Shown here piece by piece: positions 1 to 9,197 of a DNA stretch of 64,000 bases (positions are counted from its first letter, which is position 1; each line of letters starts with the position of its first letter). The stretch is from Lachnospiraceae bacterium. Its GTDB lineage: Bacteria > Bacillota > Clostridia > Lachnospirales > Lachnospiraceae. The notes beneath the pieces were generated by a model, which was not told the DNA's origin, did no database searches, and was given only the letters and a program-made list of their open reading frames with translations. The DNA is taken from the NCBI GenBank assembly GCA_900752065.1, contig CAADTT010000052.1, positions 23,653-87,652 of the forward strand, given 5' to 3'. The translations under genes were made by a program, and so were the position numbers.

Positions 1-470
1 TGGACGGCATACATCATGGGATAATACTTTCCGTCCTCCAGGATCATTTTTTCCTTCGTGATCTGATATCCTGATTCGTACAGATACCTGCGCACCCTGT
101 CAATATCGGACTGGGGCTGCAGCACCAGCTCTTTTACTGTACGCAGCACTTCTGCTCCCTCTTTTAGAATTTTTATCACAAGGCTTCCGCCCATACCTGC
201 GATCACGACACTCTCTGCCTCTCCCGGCCGAAGCGCCGCCACTCCGTCTGAAAGACGCGTCTCTATCTTCTCTTCCAATCCATGAAGCTTTATATTTTCT
301 CTGGCTCTCTCCAGAGGACCCCGGTTGATATCCAGGGCAATAGCACCGGGAATCACGCCCTGTTCTGTCAGCCAGAGCGGTATGTATCCGTGGTCTGTTC
401 CCACATCTGCCAGCCGGAGGCCAGGAGTGACCAGGCCCGCGACAGCCAACAATCTTTCTGATAACTGCAT
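1..470 (-). CDS. trmK: tRNA (adenine(22)-N(1))-methyltransferase TrmK, 3' part outside window
   Basis: Reading leftward from an ATG at 468-470, 156 residues are visible before the window edge, against about 230 in the family. The family methylates N1 of adenine 22 in tRNA with S-adenosylmethionine, in the cytoplasm. The SAM-binding motif is clear at residues 21-32 (ADVGTDHGYIPL), followed by ALDINRGP and a VVIAGMGGSL segment typical of TrmK. The start lies 10 bases downstream of rpoD, so the two are probably co-transcribed, as in many Clostridia. The C-terminus cannot be judged. Confidence 0.88.
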   Translation of the reverse strand, partial: MQLSERLLAVAGLVTPGLRLADVGTDHGYIPLWLTEQGVIPGAIALDINRGPLERARENIKLHGLEEKIETRLSDGVAALRPGEAESVVIAGMGGSLVIKILKEGAEVLRTVKELVLQPQSDIDRVRRYLYESGYQITKEKMILEDGKYYPMMYAV

Positions 471-480
471 GTTTCTCTTC

Positions 481-1617
481 CTAATCCAAATAGTCTTTTA
501 GTATTCTGCTTCTGCTGGGATGTCTCAGCTTCCTGAGAGCCTTCGCCTCGATCTGGCGGATGCGCTCTCTCGTTACATTGAACTCTTTTCCCACTTCCTC
601 CAGCGTCCTGGGGCGCCCGTCCCCCAGCCCGTAGCGAAGCCGGATGACCTTCTCTTCTCTCTCCGTCAGTGTCTCCATAACTTCCTCAAGCTGCTCCCGC
701 AGCAAGGTATAGGCCGCCTCCTCCGCCGGAACCGGAATGTTGTTATCCTGAATGAAATCACCCAGATGGCTGTCATCCTCCTCGCCCACAGGCGTCTCCA
801 GAGATACCGGCTCCTGGGAAATTTTCAGGATCTCCCGCACTCTTTCCACCGGAACACCCATTTCCTTTGCGATCTCTTCCGCTTTTGGCTCCCGCCCGTA
901 CTGCTGCAGGAGCTGCCTGGACACGCGGATCGTCCGGTTGATCGTCTCAACCATATGAACCGGAATCCGGATCGTCCTCGCCTGGTCTGCGATGGCTCTT
1001 GTGATCGCCTGCCGGATCCACCATGTCGCATAAGTACTAAACTTAAATCCCTTCTGATAATCAAACTTCTCCACCGCTTTGATAAGCCCCAGATTTCCTT
1101 CCTGGATCAGATCAAGAAGTGCCATTCCGCGCCCCATATAACGTTTCGCAATACTCACCACAAGACGCAGATTTGCCTCTGCCAGCTTGTTCTTCGCTTC
1201 CTCTCTCTCCTCCGGACTGCCTTCCTCCATGCGCCGGCACAGTGCGATCTCCTCCTCCGCTGTGAGCAGCGGAATTTTCCCGATCTCTTTGAGATACATG
1301 CGTACCGGATCTTCGATGCCTACCCCTTCCGGCACAGACAGATCCTCCTTTGCAGGATCGATTTCTTCTTCCTCTGTGGAAAATACCATGTCATCCTCAC
1401 TGTTCAGGAGAAAGCTTTCCTCCTTATCTGACATATTCAGGATGTCCACGCCCTTGCTCTCCAGATACTCATAAACAGCATCGCACTGTTCTTCACTTAA
1501 AGGCGTCTCTTTAAAAAAGTCCGTGATCTCTTTGTAATCCAGAACATTTTTCTTTTCTTTTGCAAATGCCAGTAGTTCCTTTAATTTTGCTTCAAAACCT
1601 GCTGCCTTCTGTTCCAT
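481..1617 (-). CDS. rpoD: Primary RNA polymerase sigma factor (sigma-70/SigA)
   Basis: A 378-residue housekeeping sigma factor that directs core RNA polymerase to -35/-10 promoters. An acidic region 1.1 (about residues 1-90) precedes region 1.2 with DPVRMYLKEIG. Region 2 follows with DLIQEGNLGLIKAVEKF and the -10 recognition segment YATWWIRQAITRAI. Region 4.2 ends the protein with VTRERIRQIEAKALRKLRHP. Length and all regions match the primary sigma of Firmicutes. The start is supported by AGGAAACCGG before ATG. It lies between dnaG (41 bases upstream) and trmK, the classical macromolecular synthesis operon order. The promoters proposed elsewhere in this window match its expected TTGACA/TATAAT specificity. 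Confidence 0.98.
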   Translation of the reverse strand: MEQKAAGFEAKLKELLAFAKEKKNVLDYKEITDFFKETPLSEEQCDAVYEYLESKGVDILNMSDKEESFLLNSEDDMVFSTEEEEIDPAKEDLSVPEGVGIEDPVRMYLKEIGKIPLLTAEEEIALCRRMEEGSPEEREEAKNKLAEANLRLVVSIAKRYMGRGMALLDLIQEGNLGLIKAVEKFDYQKGFKFSTYATWWIRQAITRAIADQARTIRIPVHMVETINRTIRVSRQLLQQYGREPKAEEIAKEMGVPVERVREILKISQEPVSLETPVGEEDDSHLGDFIQDNNIPVPAEEAAYTLLREQLEEVMETLTEREEKVIRLRYGLGDGRPRTLEEVGKEFNVTRERIRQIEAKALRKLRHPSRSRILKDYLD

Positions 1618-1658
1618 CCGGTTTCCTGCCTTTCCTCTGTCTTTTCTGAGTCTTTACC

Positions 1659-3425
1659 TTAATTAAGAGAAATATGCAGCTTTTTTAATTCTGCCAGCTT
1701 TCTCTCCTCTATAATGCTCCTCTGGAGCCCTGCGATATCTGTGGGATCCAACGCTGTCCGTCTCTGGGCGATTCCATTGCTCCTGACACGGTATATCGTC
1801 TCCTTCAGAGCCTTTTCCATCTCACCCGGCGTTTCCACCCTGAGGCTGGTATTAAAAAGTGATGCTGCCTCTTTCTGCGTCTCTGCCTCAGTAAAATGGT
1901 TGATGATCTTTGCGGGCACCACGTTTCCTTCCTCAAACTGCTCAAACAAAAGCCGGGCTGCCTCGTGATACAGTCCTTCTGTGAAGTCCTCCGCGCTGAT
2001 ATATCCCCGGATCTGCCCGTACAGTCCCGGCTTTTCGATCAGCCAGGTCAAAAGCAGCTTCTGGGACTTCTTCATGCCATCCTCTTTCTCCGAAGGCTTT
2101 TTTGCCCTTTTCGGTTCCGTTCCCACAACAGCCGTCCCTTTCATTGCCGCCCGGTTTACCAGCTTCCGCAGATTTTCAAATCCCGTCTGGTATCTCACTG
2201 CCACTGCCTCGATGTAGTTTTCTCTCTCCAGCTCCACCTCAAATTCCACCAGCTTCGCCGCCACCGCATTGAAAAATCCTGTCTTTCCTTCCGGGTCCCG
2301 CATATCGTATTCCCGCTCCAGCATGGACACCTCAAACAGAAAGCTGTTCTCCGCCTCATCGATCCGTTTCTGAAACACCTCCGCACCCAGCGCCTTGATA
2401 AATTCATCCGGGTCCTTATAGGGCTGCATGTGGAGCACTTTCGCCGACAGCCCTGCCGCCTTCACGATAGGGATCGCCCGCAGAGCCGCCCGTGTTCCCG
2501 CCTCATCGCTGTCATAAGTCAGGATCACCTCATCGGTGTACCTCTTCAAAAGAGCCGCGTGCTGCGTGGTAAGGGCCGTTCCCAGGGACGCCACCGCATT
2601 TTTAAATCCGGCCTGATGCAGAGAAATCACATCCATATATCCCTCACACACCAGCATATTCTTCTTTCTGGCAGTCCGTGCCACGTTCAGCCCGTACAGA
2701 TTCCTGCTCTTATCGAAAATCTTCGTCTCCGGCGAGTTCAGATACTTGGGCTTCCCGTCTCCCATCACACGGCCCCCGAAGCCGATGACCCGGCTGTTCA
2801 CATCCATGATAGGAAAAATGACGCGGTTCCAGAACTTATCGTACATGCCCCTCTTCTCGTCCACATTCATCAGACCGGACTCCCGCAGAAGCTCGTCGCT
2901 GACTCCCTGCTTTTTCATATACTGATACAGATCATTGCTGTATTTATTTGCGAATCCCAGCCCGAAGCTTTTGATCGTCTCATCGGATAGCTGACGGTTT
3001 TTCAAATATGCCATCGCCTGCTTCCCGCTCTCTGTCCTGAGCTGATAATAAAAATATTTAGCTGCCATTTTGTTCAGTTCCAGCAGCCGCAGGCGGAGAT
3101 CCTGCTGTTTTTTCTCCTCCTGCGAATACTCATGCTCCGGCAGCGCCACGCCCGCCCGCTCTGCAAGCGCTTTCATTGCCTCCGGAAATGTATAATTTTC
3201 GTATTCCATCAGGAAAGTAAAGACATTTCCTCCCGCCCCGCAGCCGAAACAGTAATACATCTGCTTCCCCGGACTTACAGAAAAGGAAGGTGATTTCTCG
3301 TTGTGGAACGGACACAGCCCGAAGTAGGAGCTTCCCTTTCTCTGAAGCTTCACATATCCGGAGATCACATCCACGATGTCATTTCTCCCCCGCACTTCTT
3401 CCACTAACTCATCCGAATAATACAC
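1659..3425 (-). CDS. dnaG: DNA primase DnaG
   Basis: Synthesises RNA primers at the replication fork. The N-terminal zinc ribbon (CPFH, then CFGC) is followed by the DnaG core RNA polymerase domain. Its TOPRIM metal site includes CEGYMDV and TYDSDEAG. A C-terminal helicase-binding region follows. The open frame extends to a GTG at 3446, but that would overlap dgt. A second GTG at 3423-3425 sits behind a well-spaced GAGGTG and gives the usual N-terminus (M)YYSDELVEE, so I chose it: 588 residues, typical for the family. The gene lies between dgt and rpoD and is probably in the same operon. Confidence 0.96.
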   Translation of the reverse strand: MYYSDELVEEVRGRNDIVDVISGYVKLQRKGSSYFGLCPFHNEKSPSFSVSPGKQMYYCFGCGAGGNVFTFLMEYENYTFPEAMKALAERAGVALPEHEYSQEEKKQQDLRLRLLELNKMAAKYFYYQLRTESGKQAMAYLKNRQLSDETIKSFGLGFANKYSNDLYQYMKKQGVSDELLRESGLMNVDEKRGMYDKFWNRVIFPIMDVNSRVIGFGGRVMGDGKPKYLNSPETKIFDKSRNLYGLNVARTARKKNMLVCEGYMDVISLHQAGFKNAVASLGTALTTQHAALLKRYTDEVILTYDSDEAGTRAALRAIPIVKAAGLSAKVLHMQPYKDPDEFIKALGAEVFQKRIDEAENSFLFEVSMLEREYDMRDPEGKTGFFNAVAAKLVEFEVELERENYIEAVAVRYQTGFENLRKLVNRAAMKGTAVVGTEPKRAKKPSEKEDGMKKSQKLLLTWLIEKPGLYGQIRGYISAEDFTEGLYHEAARLLFEQFEEGNVVPAKIINHFTEAETQKEAASLFNTSLRVETPGEMEKALKETIYRVRSNGIAQRRTALDPTDIAGLQRSIIEERKLAELKKLHISLN

Positions 3426-3430
3426 ATCTG

Positions 3431-4438
3431 TCACCTCACCTGCCACGATTTTGGAATATACAGCTCGGAAAACTTGTCCATAGAATACTGATCCGTCATT
3501 CCCGAGATATAGTCGCAGATCACCTGCTCCTTTTGTTCTCCCCGCTCGATCAGGCTAAGATACTCCACCGGTATCTCCTCCGGATGCCGGATGTAATGAC
3601 GGTACAGCGCCTGTATCATATTCCGCGCTTTTTCCTCTTCGACCTTGGCACGGGGATTTTTATAAACATGTTTGAACATAAACTGCCGAAGCTCTGACAT
3701 GGCGCCCTCCATATGGGGAGACATGATAATATCCGGCTTTCCCTCACTGTTCCGGACAATGTCATGGATGATGGAATTCAGCCGTTCCCTCGTATTGAAT
3801 CCCAGCGTCTCCCGATAATGCAAAGGAATCTCTGTCTCCATCAGGATCCCCGCCCGCTCCGCATCGTCGATATCATGATTGATATAGGCAATCTTATCGG
3901 AGAGGCGCACGATCTTCCCTTCCAGCGTACCTGGCTTTCCGGAGGTTCTGTGATTAGCGATGCCGTCCCGTACCTCCCAGGTCAGGTTCAGTCCCTGCCC
4001 CTTTTTTTCCAGTACCTCCACGACTCTTACACTCTGGCGGTAATGTGTAAAGCCCAGCGGACAGATCTCGTTCAATGCCCTCTCTCCGGCATGACCGAAG
4101 GGCGTATGGCCCAGATCATGCCCCAGAGCGATTGCTTCTGCCAGATCTTCATTCAGGCACAACGCTCTGGCGATCGTCCGTGCGATCTGCGCCACCTCCA
4201 GAGTATGGGTCAGCCGGGTACGGTAGTGATCCCCCTGAGGACGCAGGAACACCTGCGTCTTGTGCTTCAGCCGCCGAAAGGATTTTGAATGAAGGATTCT
4301 GTCTCTGTCTCTCTGATACACCGTCCTGATGTCACACGGGGCTTCTTCTCTTTCCCTTCCCCTTGTCTTTGTACTGAAAGACGCATAGGGACTAAAGAAT
4401 TGTTCTTCTCTCAATTCCGCTTTTTCGCGTATTGTCAT
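3431..4438 (-). CDS. dgt: Deoxyguanosinetriphosphate triphosphohydrolase-like HD protein
   Basis: A 335-residue protein of the dGTPase-like HD superfamily, which hydrolyses dNTPs to deoxynucleosides and triphosphate. The metal site is visible: RTRLTHTLEVAQIARTIAR, then LGHDLGHTPFGHAGE, and a later Asp in KIAYINHDIDD. The N-terminal SKSFRRLKHKTQVF motif is characteristic. The start ATG at 4436-4438 follows GAGGAGG with a 7-base gap. It ends 5 bases before the chosen dnaG start. The substrate range (dGTP only or all dNTPs) cannot be read from sequence; the family assignment is secure. Confidence 0.94.
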   Translation of the reverse strand: MTIREKAELREEQFFSPYASFSTKTRGREREEAPCDIRTVYQRDRDRILHSKSFRRLKHKTQVFLRPQGDHYRTRLTHTLEVAQIARTIARALCLNEDLAEAIALGHDLGHTPFGHAGERALNEICPLGFTHYRQSVRVVEVLEKKGQGLNLTWEVRDGIANHRTSGKPGTLEGKIVRLSDKIAYINHDIDDAERAGILMETEIPLHYRETLGFNTRERLNSIIHDIVRNSEGKPDIIMSPHMEGAMSELRQFMFKHVYKNPRAKVEEEKARNMIQALYRHYIRHPEEIPVEYLSLIERGEQKEQVICDYISGMTDQYSMDKFSELYIPKSWQVR

Positions 4439-4524
4439 CGAAAGACCTCCTCTCGTGTACAAACTCTCTAATAATTATATTCTGCAAAAATCCACAAATT
4501 CCTTCTTTTTTTTCTGAACAAATG

Positions 4525-6735
4525 TTAATTGCGGTATCCCTCCACCGAAAACTGTTCTCCATCTGTGACGACCATGACAGCCCCCTGTTCCATCGTGGTG
4601 TAGATGGCAGTATCTGTCTCCTCCAGCCGTTTAAGAAGTTCCGGCGACGGATGTCCGTAGGAATTATCTTTGCCGCAGGATATGACGGATACCGCCGGCT
4701 GCGTCAGATCTAAAAATTCCCTGGGGGTAGAATTCTTTGAGCCATGATGGGCTGCTTTCAGAACAGATACAGGTTTTAAATCCCCGCTCCCGATCAGCCT
4801 CTGCTCTCCTTCCCCCTCGATGTCTCCCGTCAGCAGCGCCCGGAAGCTTCCATACTCCAGCAAAAGCACCAGAGAGGAAGCATTTTTATCGGTGCCGTCC
4901 ATTCCCTTTTCCGGCGCCAGACATTCCAGGCTCCAGTTTTTGGCGCACATTTCCATCCCGTCGTGAAATTTCACTGCCGGTATTTTCCTCTGTTCTGCAT
5001 AAGATAAAATCTTCTGGCAGGTTTCATCCTGTTCCTGAATATCCGGAAGCACCAGACATCCTATGGTTACTCCTGTGTCCTCTTTTAGAAGCTCGCAGGC
5101 GCCGTTCACATGATCCGCATCCATGTGAGTCAGGAAGAGATAGTCCAGCTTACGGATGCCCCGGCATTTTAGAAAAGGCAGTATCCTGTATTTCCCCACC
5201 TGGCTGACGCTGCTGCTGCCGCCGTCGCACAGGAAGCTTGTACCGTCCCCTGTCTGCCAGAAAATACTGTCTCCCTGTCCCACATCCAGGAAGGCCATCT
5301 CCATTCCTGTCAGCGGGTGGACGGAAAGCCCTGCCGTTCCTAAGGTCAGCAGACTGCCCCACAAAAGCATGTTTCCTCTGCTGCTGTCCTCTCTTTCCAG
5401 TATCAGCAAAAACGTAAGTAGAATTCCGTAATACAGCACAATGCTCCCAGGCTCCGGTCTCCCCCAGATCTGCCGTGCTCCCGGAATCTTCAGGCTCATC
5501 GTGCAAAGCGCTTCCATGTACCGCAGGATATAGTGACAGGGTGCAAAGGCAAGCGTCCCCGCCGAAAGGCTGAAAAGCCCGAGAATACTGCTGAACAATC
5601 CTGCCAGGAGCAGAATGGACATGCCCGGAAGGATCAGAAGATTTAAAAACAGTCCTGCGGCGGAAAACTCATAAAAATGATACAGCAGGCAGGGAAATAG
5701 AAAGAGCTGCACAGAAAGGCTGACCAGAAGGCTGTCCGCCAGTTTATTTTTTACCTCCAGCCTCTTTTTTAAAACGGGATACAGATAAGCCAGTCCCGCC
5801 ACCGCCAGCACAGAGAGCTGAAACCCTCCCTGAAACAAAAGCAGCGGATTTTCAAAGAGCAGCAGCAAAACCGCCAGAGACAGGCTGCTCTTCAGATCAT
5901 AAGTTCTCCCAAAAGCCTGCGCCCCCAGATACACCAGAAACATGAGAAATGCCCTTGCGGTAGATACCCCCATACCTGTCATGATGCAGTACGCCCCCAT
6001 CAGACCGCCGCTCAGGATTCCGGCTCCCGCCAGGGAAAGCCCAAGCTTTCGCACAGTCCCAAAAAGCAGCATACCCAGCATGGAAATATGAAGCCCGGAA
6101 ATGGCAAGCACATGAGAAATCCCGCTTTTCTGATAAAGCTCTTTTTCTTCCTCGGAAAGCCCGTTTTTGTCTCCCAGCAGCATGGCGCACAGCAGCGACG
6201 CCTCCCCCTCTTCGGCGATCCTATAAAAGCTCTCCGTAAGCCTGCCGCGGATCTCTGCCACCGTCTGACGCAGTACATCACACCTGCCGTCCAGCACCAC
6301 GATCCGGCATCTGCTCATAGTAAACCCGACATTCTGTGCGCGATACCATTCTGCCATATCAAATTGTCCGGGATTTGATGCCGCCTCCGGTTCCTTCCAT
6401 TTCCCGGTAACCTCCAGAAGATTTCCGATCTGATAATCTCCCTCTTCTTCTGTATAAATAAGAATATTGGAATCATAAGATTCTTGATGTGTTCCTGATA
6501 AAATAGAATTGTTCTTTAGATAAATCTGATTTGTATTTTTCTTTTCCTGCCTGTAAATCTCTCCACGCACCCGAATGATCTGCCTGAAATGGATATCCGG
6601 CGGGGAAATCTGCTGATTTCCGCCGTCCTCTTCCATTTCCGTACCTCCAAGATCTTTCCCGGGAAAAATCTTCTGCGTACACAGCACCCAGAGTACGAAG
6701 AGCAGCGCCACCAGGCACAGCGGCCGTCTGCCCAT
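4525..6735 (-). CDS. comEC: ComEC/Rec2 DNA internalisation channel
   Basis: A polytopic membrane protein that carries single-stranded DNA across the membrane in natural transformation. Several N-terminal membrane segments and an extracellular DUF4131-like stretch precede the Competence transmembrane domain (SGISHVLAISGLHISMLGML). A C-terminal metallo-beta-lactamase-like domain carries FLDVGQGDSIF and LTHMDADHVNGA. The longest frame starts at 6849 inside the upstream gene; I chose ATG at 6733-6735, directly after AAAGGAGGAGTCGG, giving 736 residues. comEA lies 3 kb upstream on the same strand with other genes between, so uptake genes are clustered. Whether the organism is naturally competent is not shown. 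Confidence 0.94.
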   Translation of the reverse strand: MGRRPLCLVALLFVLWVLCTQKIFPGKDLGGTEMEEDGGNQQISPPDIHFRQIIRVRGEIYRQEKKNTNQIYLKNNSILSGTHQESYDSNILIYTEEEGDYQIGNLLEVTGKWKEPEAASNPGQFDMAEWYRAQNVGFTMSRCRIVVLDGRCDVLRQTVAEIRGRLTESFYRIAEEGEASLLCAMLLGDKNGLSEEEKELYQKSGISHVLAISGLHISMLGMLLFGTVRKLGLSLAGAGILSGGLMGAYCIMTGMGVSTARAFLMFLVYLGAQAFGRTYDLKSSLSLAVLLLLFENPLLLFQGGFQLSVLAVAGLAYLYPVLKKRLEVKNKLADSLLVSLSVQLFLFPCLLYHFYEFSAAGLFLNLLILPGMSILLLAGLFSSILGLFSLSAGTLAFAPCHYILRYMEALCTMSLKIPGARQIWGRPEPGSIVLYYGILLTFLLILEREDSSRGNMLLWGSLLTLGTAGLSVHPLTGMEMAFLDVGQGDSIFWQTGDGTSFLCDGGSSSVSQVGKYRILPFLKCRGIRKLDYLFLTHMDADHVNGACELLKEDTGVTIGCLVLPDIQEQDETCQKILSYAEQRKIPAVKFHDGMEMCAKNWSLECLAPEKGMDGTDKNASSLVLLLEYGSFRALLTGDIEGEGEQRLIGSGDLKPVSVLKAAHHGSKNSTPREFLDLTQPAVSVISCGKDNSYGHPSPELLKRLEETDTAIYTTMEQGAVMVVTDGEQFSVEGYRN

Positions 6736-6757
6736 CCGACTCCTCCTTTTCGTAAAA

Positions 6758-7732
6758 CTATTTACCGTTATCCTGAAGTGCCGGATCCACCCCGACACCA
6801 GGCGTCTTATCCTTCTCAGATGTGTCCACAAGGTTCTCCTTTTTCTCAAAAGGACGGCTGATATCCACCGTTCCGAGGAACTTCTCTGCGGTGTCGCCTG
6901 CGATCAGAAACTGTACCTGCTCCACCTCACAGTTATCACAGATGGCGTTCACAATGGCATACAGCGCCAGTTCTGCATCGGGAAAGCCCTCCGCGGCTTT
7001 TCCTGACGATTCCCCCAGGTTCACGGTACAGACCTTCTGCTCCGTCATCACATCCACGATTTTCGTATCTGCCGGGACCACCGCATTCAACGCCTCATTT
7101 TCCGGCCCCTGTATCATTTCCCCCACAACAACCTGTTCCAGCGACTCATTGCTGGAATAATGAAGGCTGCGAACCTCCTTTTCCAGCTTTTTCCCGCTCC
7201 CATCCGGGAAATACAGCGCCAGCGCCGCATATGCATAAGAATTGATTCCGTTTCCTTTCGTATCAATAAAGCTTTCGCTGCTCATGACGCCGATGGGATT
7301 TCCCTGGCTGTCCGTCAGCTCCTTCCCGTTTACTGTAAATTCTACTGTGTCCACCTCCGGCACCTGTGCCAGTGTTTTTACGACTGCCGCCCGGCAGAAA
7401 ACCTCCGTAATGTTGTCCATTTCACTGTATGTTCCGTTAAAATCTACCCGAAGGCTTCTCTCTGTACGCACTGCCGACAGGATTCCGATCCCGTCAGGAA
7501 TCGCTTTGCGGTGCCCCGGCTGCTTTGGCATTTCGCCAAGCTTTGCCGCCAGCTCCTGGATCAGTGCGTCGCCCCCTTCGGCCTGAGGCACATAATCCTC
7601 TGCTTCCAGGCTGGTGCCGCTCTCATCCACACAGTAGATCCGGTAGCCGGGGTCTGTCTGCTGCTTTCTCTCACAGCCTGCCAGAGCCGCGGTCAGAAGC
7701 AGAGCTGCGATCAGAATATTTATTTTTTTCAT
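6758..7732 (-). CDS. GerMN-domain lipoprotein
   Basis: A 324-residue lipoprotein with a signal ending in a lipobox (LTAALAGC) and two tandem GerMN domains, about residues 55-165 and 185-295. GerMN domains occur in GerM of Bacillus, needed for spore germination and peptidoglycan remodelling, and beside histidine kinases in many Firmicutes. Three in-frame ATGs lie at the 5' end; the third (7730-7732) has GGGGAGG at ideal spacing and leaves a 13-base gap after the kinase gene. The gene follows a response regulator and kinase on the same strand, so the lipoprotein may be an accessory of that system. The exact role is unknown. Confidence 0.85.
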   Translation of the reverse strand: MKKINILIAALLLTAALAGCERKQQTDPGYRIYCVDESGTSLEAEDYVPQAEGGDALIQELAAKLGEMPKQPGHRKAIPDGIGILSAVRTERSLRVDFNGTYSEMDNITEVFCRAAVVKTLAQVPEVDTVEFTVNGKELTDSQGNPIGVMSSESFIDTKGNGINSYAYAALALYFPDGSGKKLEKEVRSLHYSSNESLEQVVVGEMIQGPENEALNAVVPADTKIVDVMTEQKVCTVNLGESSGKAAEGFPDAELALYAIVNAICDNCEVEQVQFLIAGDTAEKFLGTVDISRPFEKKENLVDTSEKDKTPGVGVDPALQDNGK

Positions 7733-7745
7733 CCGCATCCTCCCC

Positions 7746-9185
7746 TTATTCTGCATAGACCAGAGGGATCCGCACGGTAAAAGTAGTCCCCTCTCCTTCT
7801 TTGCTGTAAACCCGGATGGCTCCCCGGTGCATCAAAATCGCATTTCTGGTGATCGCCAGCCCCAGGCCTGTTCCTCCGATTTCTCTGGAATGGGACTTGT
7901 CCACCCGGTAAAATCTCTCGAAGATATGTTCCTGGGCCTCCTCCGGAATCCCGATTCCTGAGTCCTCCACCTTCACATAAAAATATTTATGATCAGAGTT
8001 CAGGGAAATATGCACCCATCCCTCCTCTTTGTTGTACTTGATGGCATTTTCCACAAGATTGGAGATAGCGAGAGTCAGCTTTGTCTCGTCCACCTCTGCC
8101 CGGACCGGCTTAAAGCTCTCCAGCACCAGCTCGATGTCCCGCTTTGCCGCAATCGGGCGCAGGCGTTTTAAAATCAGCTCCAGAAGATCGTTGATGCTTG
8201 TCTCCTGAACATTTACATCGGCCGCCTTTCTGTCCATCTTTACCAGCGAAAGCAGGTCATTGATAATCTTGTTTTCCCGGTCGATCTCCTCTGCGATGTC
8301 GCCCATAAACTCCTTGTAAAGCTCCACCGGAACATCCTCCTGCATCAGAAGGGAATCCGCCAGTACCTTCATGGAAGTGATCGGCGTCTTCAGTTCATGG
8401 GAGACATTTGAAACAAATTCCTGTCTGGAGTCATCCAGAGTCTTCATCCTTTTCAGCATCCCGTTATAGGCTTCTGACAGAAGCTCCGTCTCTGTATAGT
8501 CCAGAATGGAGATATCCTCCTCCAAAAAACCGACCTTCATCTCTTCCATAGACCGGGTGATCTTTCCGAAGGGCTTCACCAGCATCCGGGATGTATAAAA
8601 TGCAATCCCGAAAATCACAAGGATCATTCCGATCTGCAAAAACAACACCTGATCCCCCAGTGCATTCCGGCTCTCCTGAATGTCTCCGGTGGGCGTGCTG
8701 ACGATCAGCACGCCTTTGATTTCCTGGGTGGAAGGCTTTTTGATCGGGACAGTCATCTCTATAAATCCGCTGTCTGCACTGTAGCTCAGGCTGTCCTCCC
8801 CCTGAAAGCACCGAATCACCTCAGAAGACAGGATCGTCTTGTTTTCATCCAATCCATAGGTGTCCTTTACGATCATAAACTGCGGATTTACGATCACGAT
8901 CCTTCCGCTGTAAAGATTCGCAAGCTGATTCAATTCATTTTCAATAACGTCGGACTTCTTTTTCTCTATGTAATCCGATGACGCAAGCTGATTAGCGATG
9001 TTCACGCACTGATTCTGCACCAGGCTTCCCCGCTGCAGGACAGACTGCTCCTCAAAATTTTTTAAGATTCCCTGTTTCATCATTGATACGGGAATGACTC
9101 CTACCAGAAAAACAATCACAAAAATACGGAACCGCAGGCTCTTAATACTCTTTTTTATAAAATTGCTCCTGAAAAACTTTTTCAC
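7746..9185 (-). CDS. Sensor histidine kinase with extracellular domain and HAMP
   Basis: A two-component sensor of 479 residues. A membrane helix near residues 20-40 is followed by an extracellular domain of roughly 120 residues, a second helix, HAMP, the phosphoacceptor helix (FVSNVSHELKTPITSMKVLA) and a HATPase domain with TGLGLAITRNAI. A TTG at 9194 is possible, but GTG at 9183-9185 is 9 bases behind AGAGG and is preferred. It starts 12 bases after the response regulator stop, so the two form one unit. The architecture resembles WalK/PhoR-type kinases but lacks an obvious PAS domain. The signal is unknown. Confidence 0.93.
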   Translation of the reverse strand: MKKFFRSNFIKKSIKSLRFRIFVIVFLVGVIPVSMMKQGILKNFEEQSVLQRGSLVQNQCVNIANQLASSDYIEKKKSDVIENELNQLANLYSGRIVIVNPQFMIVKDTYGLDENKTILSSEVIRCFQGEDSLSYSADSGFIEMTVPIKKPSTQEIKGVLIVSTPTGDIQESRNALGDQVLFLQIGMILVIFGIAFYTSRMLVKPFGKITRSMEEMKVGFLEEDISILDYTETELLSEAYNGMLKRMKTLDDSRQEFVSNVSHELKTPITSMKVLADSLLMQEDVPVELYKEFMGDIAEEIDRENKIINDLLSLVKMDRKAADVNVQETSINDLLELILKRLRPIAAKRDIELVLESFKPVRAEVDETKLTLAISNLVENAIKYNKEEGWVHISLNSDHKYFYVKVEDSGIGIPEEAQEHIFERFYRVDKSHSREIGGTGLGLAITRNAILMHRGAIRVYSKEGEGTTFTVRIPLVYAE

Positions 9186-9197
9186 TGCCCGCAACCT

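Noticed and set aside
520..1431. 303-codon open frame on the plus strand across rpoD
   Set aside because: It is antisense to an unmistakable sigma factor, the translation has no recognisable domain, and there is no ribosome site.
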